DNA of 64,000 nt from Cellulomonas sp. APG4 (GTDB taxonomy: Bacteria; Actinomycetota; Actinomycetes; Actinomycetales; Cellulomonadaceae). Within the stretch, counting starts at the first letter, position 1, and each line of letters opens with the position of its first letter. Location of the stretch: NCBI RefSeq assembly GCF_009996735.1, contig NZ_JAACYI010000007.1, positions 81,169 to 145,168 of the forward strand, in the 5' to 3' direction. Shown piece after piece: positions 63,194-64,000 of the stretch. Position numbers and translations under genes: made by a program. A model generated the notes under the pieces. The model worked only from the letters and a program-made list of their open reading frames with translations, was not told the origin of the DNA and made no database searches.

Positions 63194-63877
63194 CCGCCCG
63201 GCTGGTCCAGGAGCTCGCGGGCGACGGGGTGCCCGTCGCGCTGACCTGTCGGGTGCTCGGCATCTCCCGCTCGGGACTCTACGAAGCCCTCGGTCGGACC
63301 CCGAGTGCTCGTCAGGTCGCTGATCAGGCCCTGACCACGACGATCACCGCGATCCACGAGGGCTCGCGCGCGACCTACGGCGCACCGCGGGTCCACGCCG
63401 AGCTGCGCCTGGGGCTCGGGATCGCCTGCGGGCGCAAGCGCGTCGCCAGGCTGATGCGAGTGGCCGGGCTGGTCGGGGTGTGTCACCGGCGCAAACGCCG
63501 CGGCCAGCGGCCTCTGCCGGCCCCGCACGAGGACCTGGTGCGGCGCGACTTCACCGCCGACGGTCCGGACCGGTTGTGGTGCACCGACATCACCGAGCAC
63601 CCCACGGCCACCGGGAAGGTCTACTGCGCCGCGGTCCTCGACGTCTTCACAAGGAAGGTCGTCGGGTGGTCGATCGCCGACCACATGCGCGCCGAGCTCG
63701 TCGTCGACGCCCTGCAGATGGCCATCTGGCGCCGCCAGCCGACGCCCGGAGCGATCGTCCACGCCGACCGAGGAGCCCAGTACACGTCGTGGATCTTCGG
63801 GCACCGGCTGCGCGAGGCCGGGCTTCTCGGGTCGATGGGCCGGGTCGCCTCGAGCGTGGACAACACGATGATCGAGA
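63190..63877 (+). pseudogene. IS3-family transposase OrfB, C-terminally truncated
   Basis: About 229 residues of an rve-type integrase: HTH-like SRSGLYEAL, the region YGAPRVHAELR, and the DDE acids in LWCTDITEHPT, IVHADRGAQYTS and DNTMIE. Directly after this Glu the reading turns into the other element's sequence (LSASSGHRGALQEP) without the usual ESFWSTLKRE continuation. The enzyme lacks its last 50-60 residues and is probably inactive. Confidence 0.85.
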
Positions 63878-63891
63878 TGCTCCTATCGGCG

Positions 63892-64000
63892 TCAAGTGGG
63901 CATCGGGGCGCTCTCCAGGAGCCTGAACACGTGGCGGGCGAAGTAGCGCTTGAGGCAGCGCATCGCTTCGCGTTTGGTCTTGCCCTCGCTGATCCGGCGG
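63892..64000 (-). CDS. C-terminus of a second transposase, probably IS110-family (partial)
   Basis: The minus strand reads RRISEGKTKREAMRCLKRYFARHVFRLLESAPMPT and stop, 35 residues. The EGKTKREAMRCLKRYxAR pattern is what I associate with the C-terminal end of IS110-family transposases. The rest lies beyond the window. Its insertion broke the IS3 orfB. Confidence 0.6.
   Translation of the reverse strand, partial: RRISEGKTKREAMRCLKRYFARHVFRLLESAPMPT

Larger units (their letters stand above)
62846..63877 (+). mobile_element. IS3-family element, right end destroyed
   Basis: The left end TGACCCGCTTCCCCGGACAC starts at the truncated SafE gene's stop codon and is typical of an IS3-family inverted repeat. 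Two overlapping frames (orfA, orfB) follow. The element ends abruptly just after the catalytic Glu codon of orfB, where a second element begins, so the right inverted repeat is missing and it cannot move by itself. Confidence 0.8.
30618..64000. mobile_element. tRNA-Pro-integrated genomic island (copper resistance), right end outside the window
   Basis: For a minus-strand tRNA, insertion at its 3' end leaves the intact gene at the high-coordinate end and a 3' copy at the low end, so the element extends rightwards from 30,618. The content agrees: metal pumps and regulators, decayed duplicates (30.8 and 48.1 kb), and nested insertion sequences at the right side. No integrase is visible here; it should lie beside the intact tRNA-Pro beyond 64,000. 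Several acquisition events may be layered. Confidence 0.62.

Overview
The window is high-GC (about 70%) DNA with dense, often four-base-overlapping operons and many GTG starts. This points to an actinobacterium of the order Micrococcales, probably Cellulomonadaceae or a near relative; the genus is inference only. The window splits into two parts at about 30.6 kb.

Left part (1-30.6 kb) reads as ordinary chromosome. In order it holds: the edge of a membrane protein and a DnaQ-type exonuclease; a DUF4956 / VTC-type polyphosphate polymerase / Cthe_2159-like lipoprotein operon divergent from an OmpR-type two-component system; a complete five-gene dipeptide/oligopeptide ABC importer with a DUF1028 protein and a cupin regulator; a metallophosphoesterase, methyltransferase, small lipoprotein, DUF6544-like protein and chemoreceptor; a DHFR-like reductase with a TetR regulator; an FtsX/LolD-type ABC exporter; a NarL-type two-component system; a lipid/polysaccharide group (two glycosyltransferases, a DMT-type membrane protein, an alpha/beta hydrolase); and two stand-alone regulators.

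At 30,618-30,659 lies the 3' half of a tRNA-Pro(GGG) gene on the minus strand, from the first base of the anticodon loop to the discriminator base, with the 5' half missing and a normal tRNA terminator behind it. That is the footprint of tRNA-targeted integration. The orientation predicts that everything to the right, to beyond the window end, is an integrated island whose intact tRNA-Pro and integrase lie past 64,000.

Right part (30.66-64 kb) is mainly a copper/heavy-metal resistance island. It carries three P1B-type ATPases: a classical CopA, a cupredoxin-ATPase-YHS triple fusion, and a His-rich pump with CPD in place of CPC. It also carries CsoR, three HMA proteins or domains, a multicopper oxidase, a DUF305 lipoprotein, SHOCT and DUF2933-like small membrane proteins, a CcdA/thioredoxin set, an OmpR-type two-component system, a YibE/F permease, two Lgt-family proteins and an HMA-SafE protein. 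Mixed into the metal genes are an archaeal-type (type II) GAPDH, a beta-phosphoglucomutase-GH65 phosphorylase fusion, and two versions of a cystine-type ABC importer, one intact and one decayed.

CsoR-like inverted repeats (ATACCC...GGGTAT) and 11-bp-spaced direct repeats (TTCATC/GATGAA) recur in front of the metal operons and suggest a two-tier copper regulon. The right edge is decaying: an IS3-family element has cut off the end of the HMA-SafE gene and is itself broken by a second element, probably IS110-family, that runs off the window. Two small genes not obvious from long ORFs were found by reading: a 50-residue Cys-rich peptide (54,007-54,159) and a 32-residue membrane peptide between copZ and copA (59,169-59,267).
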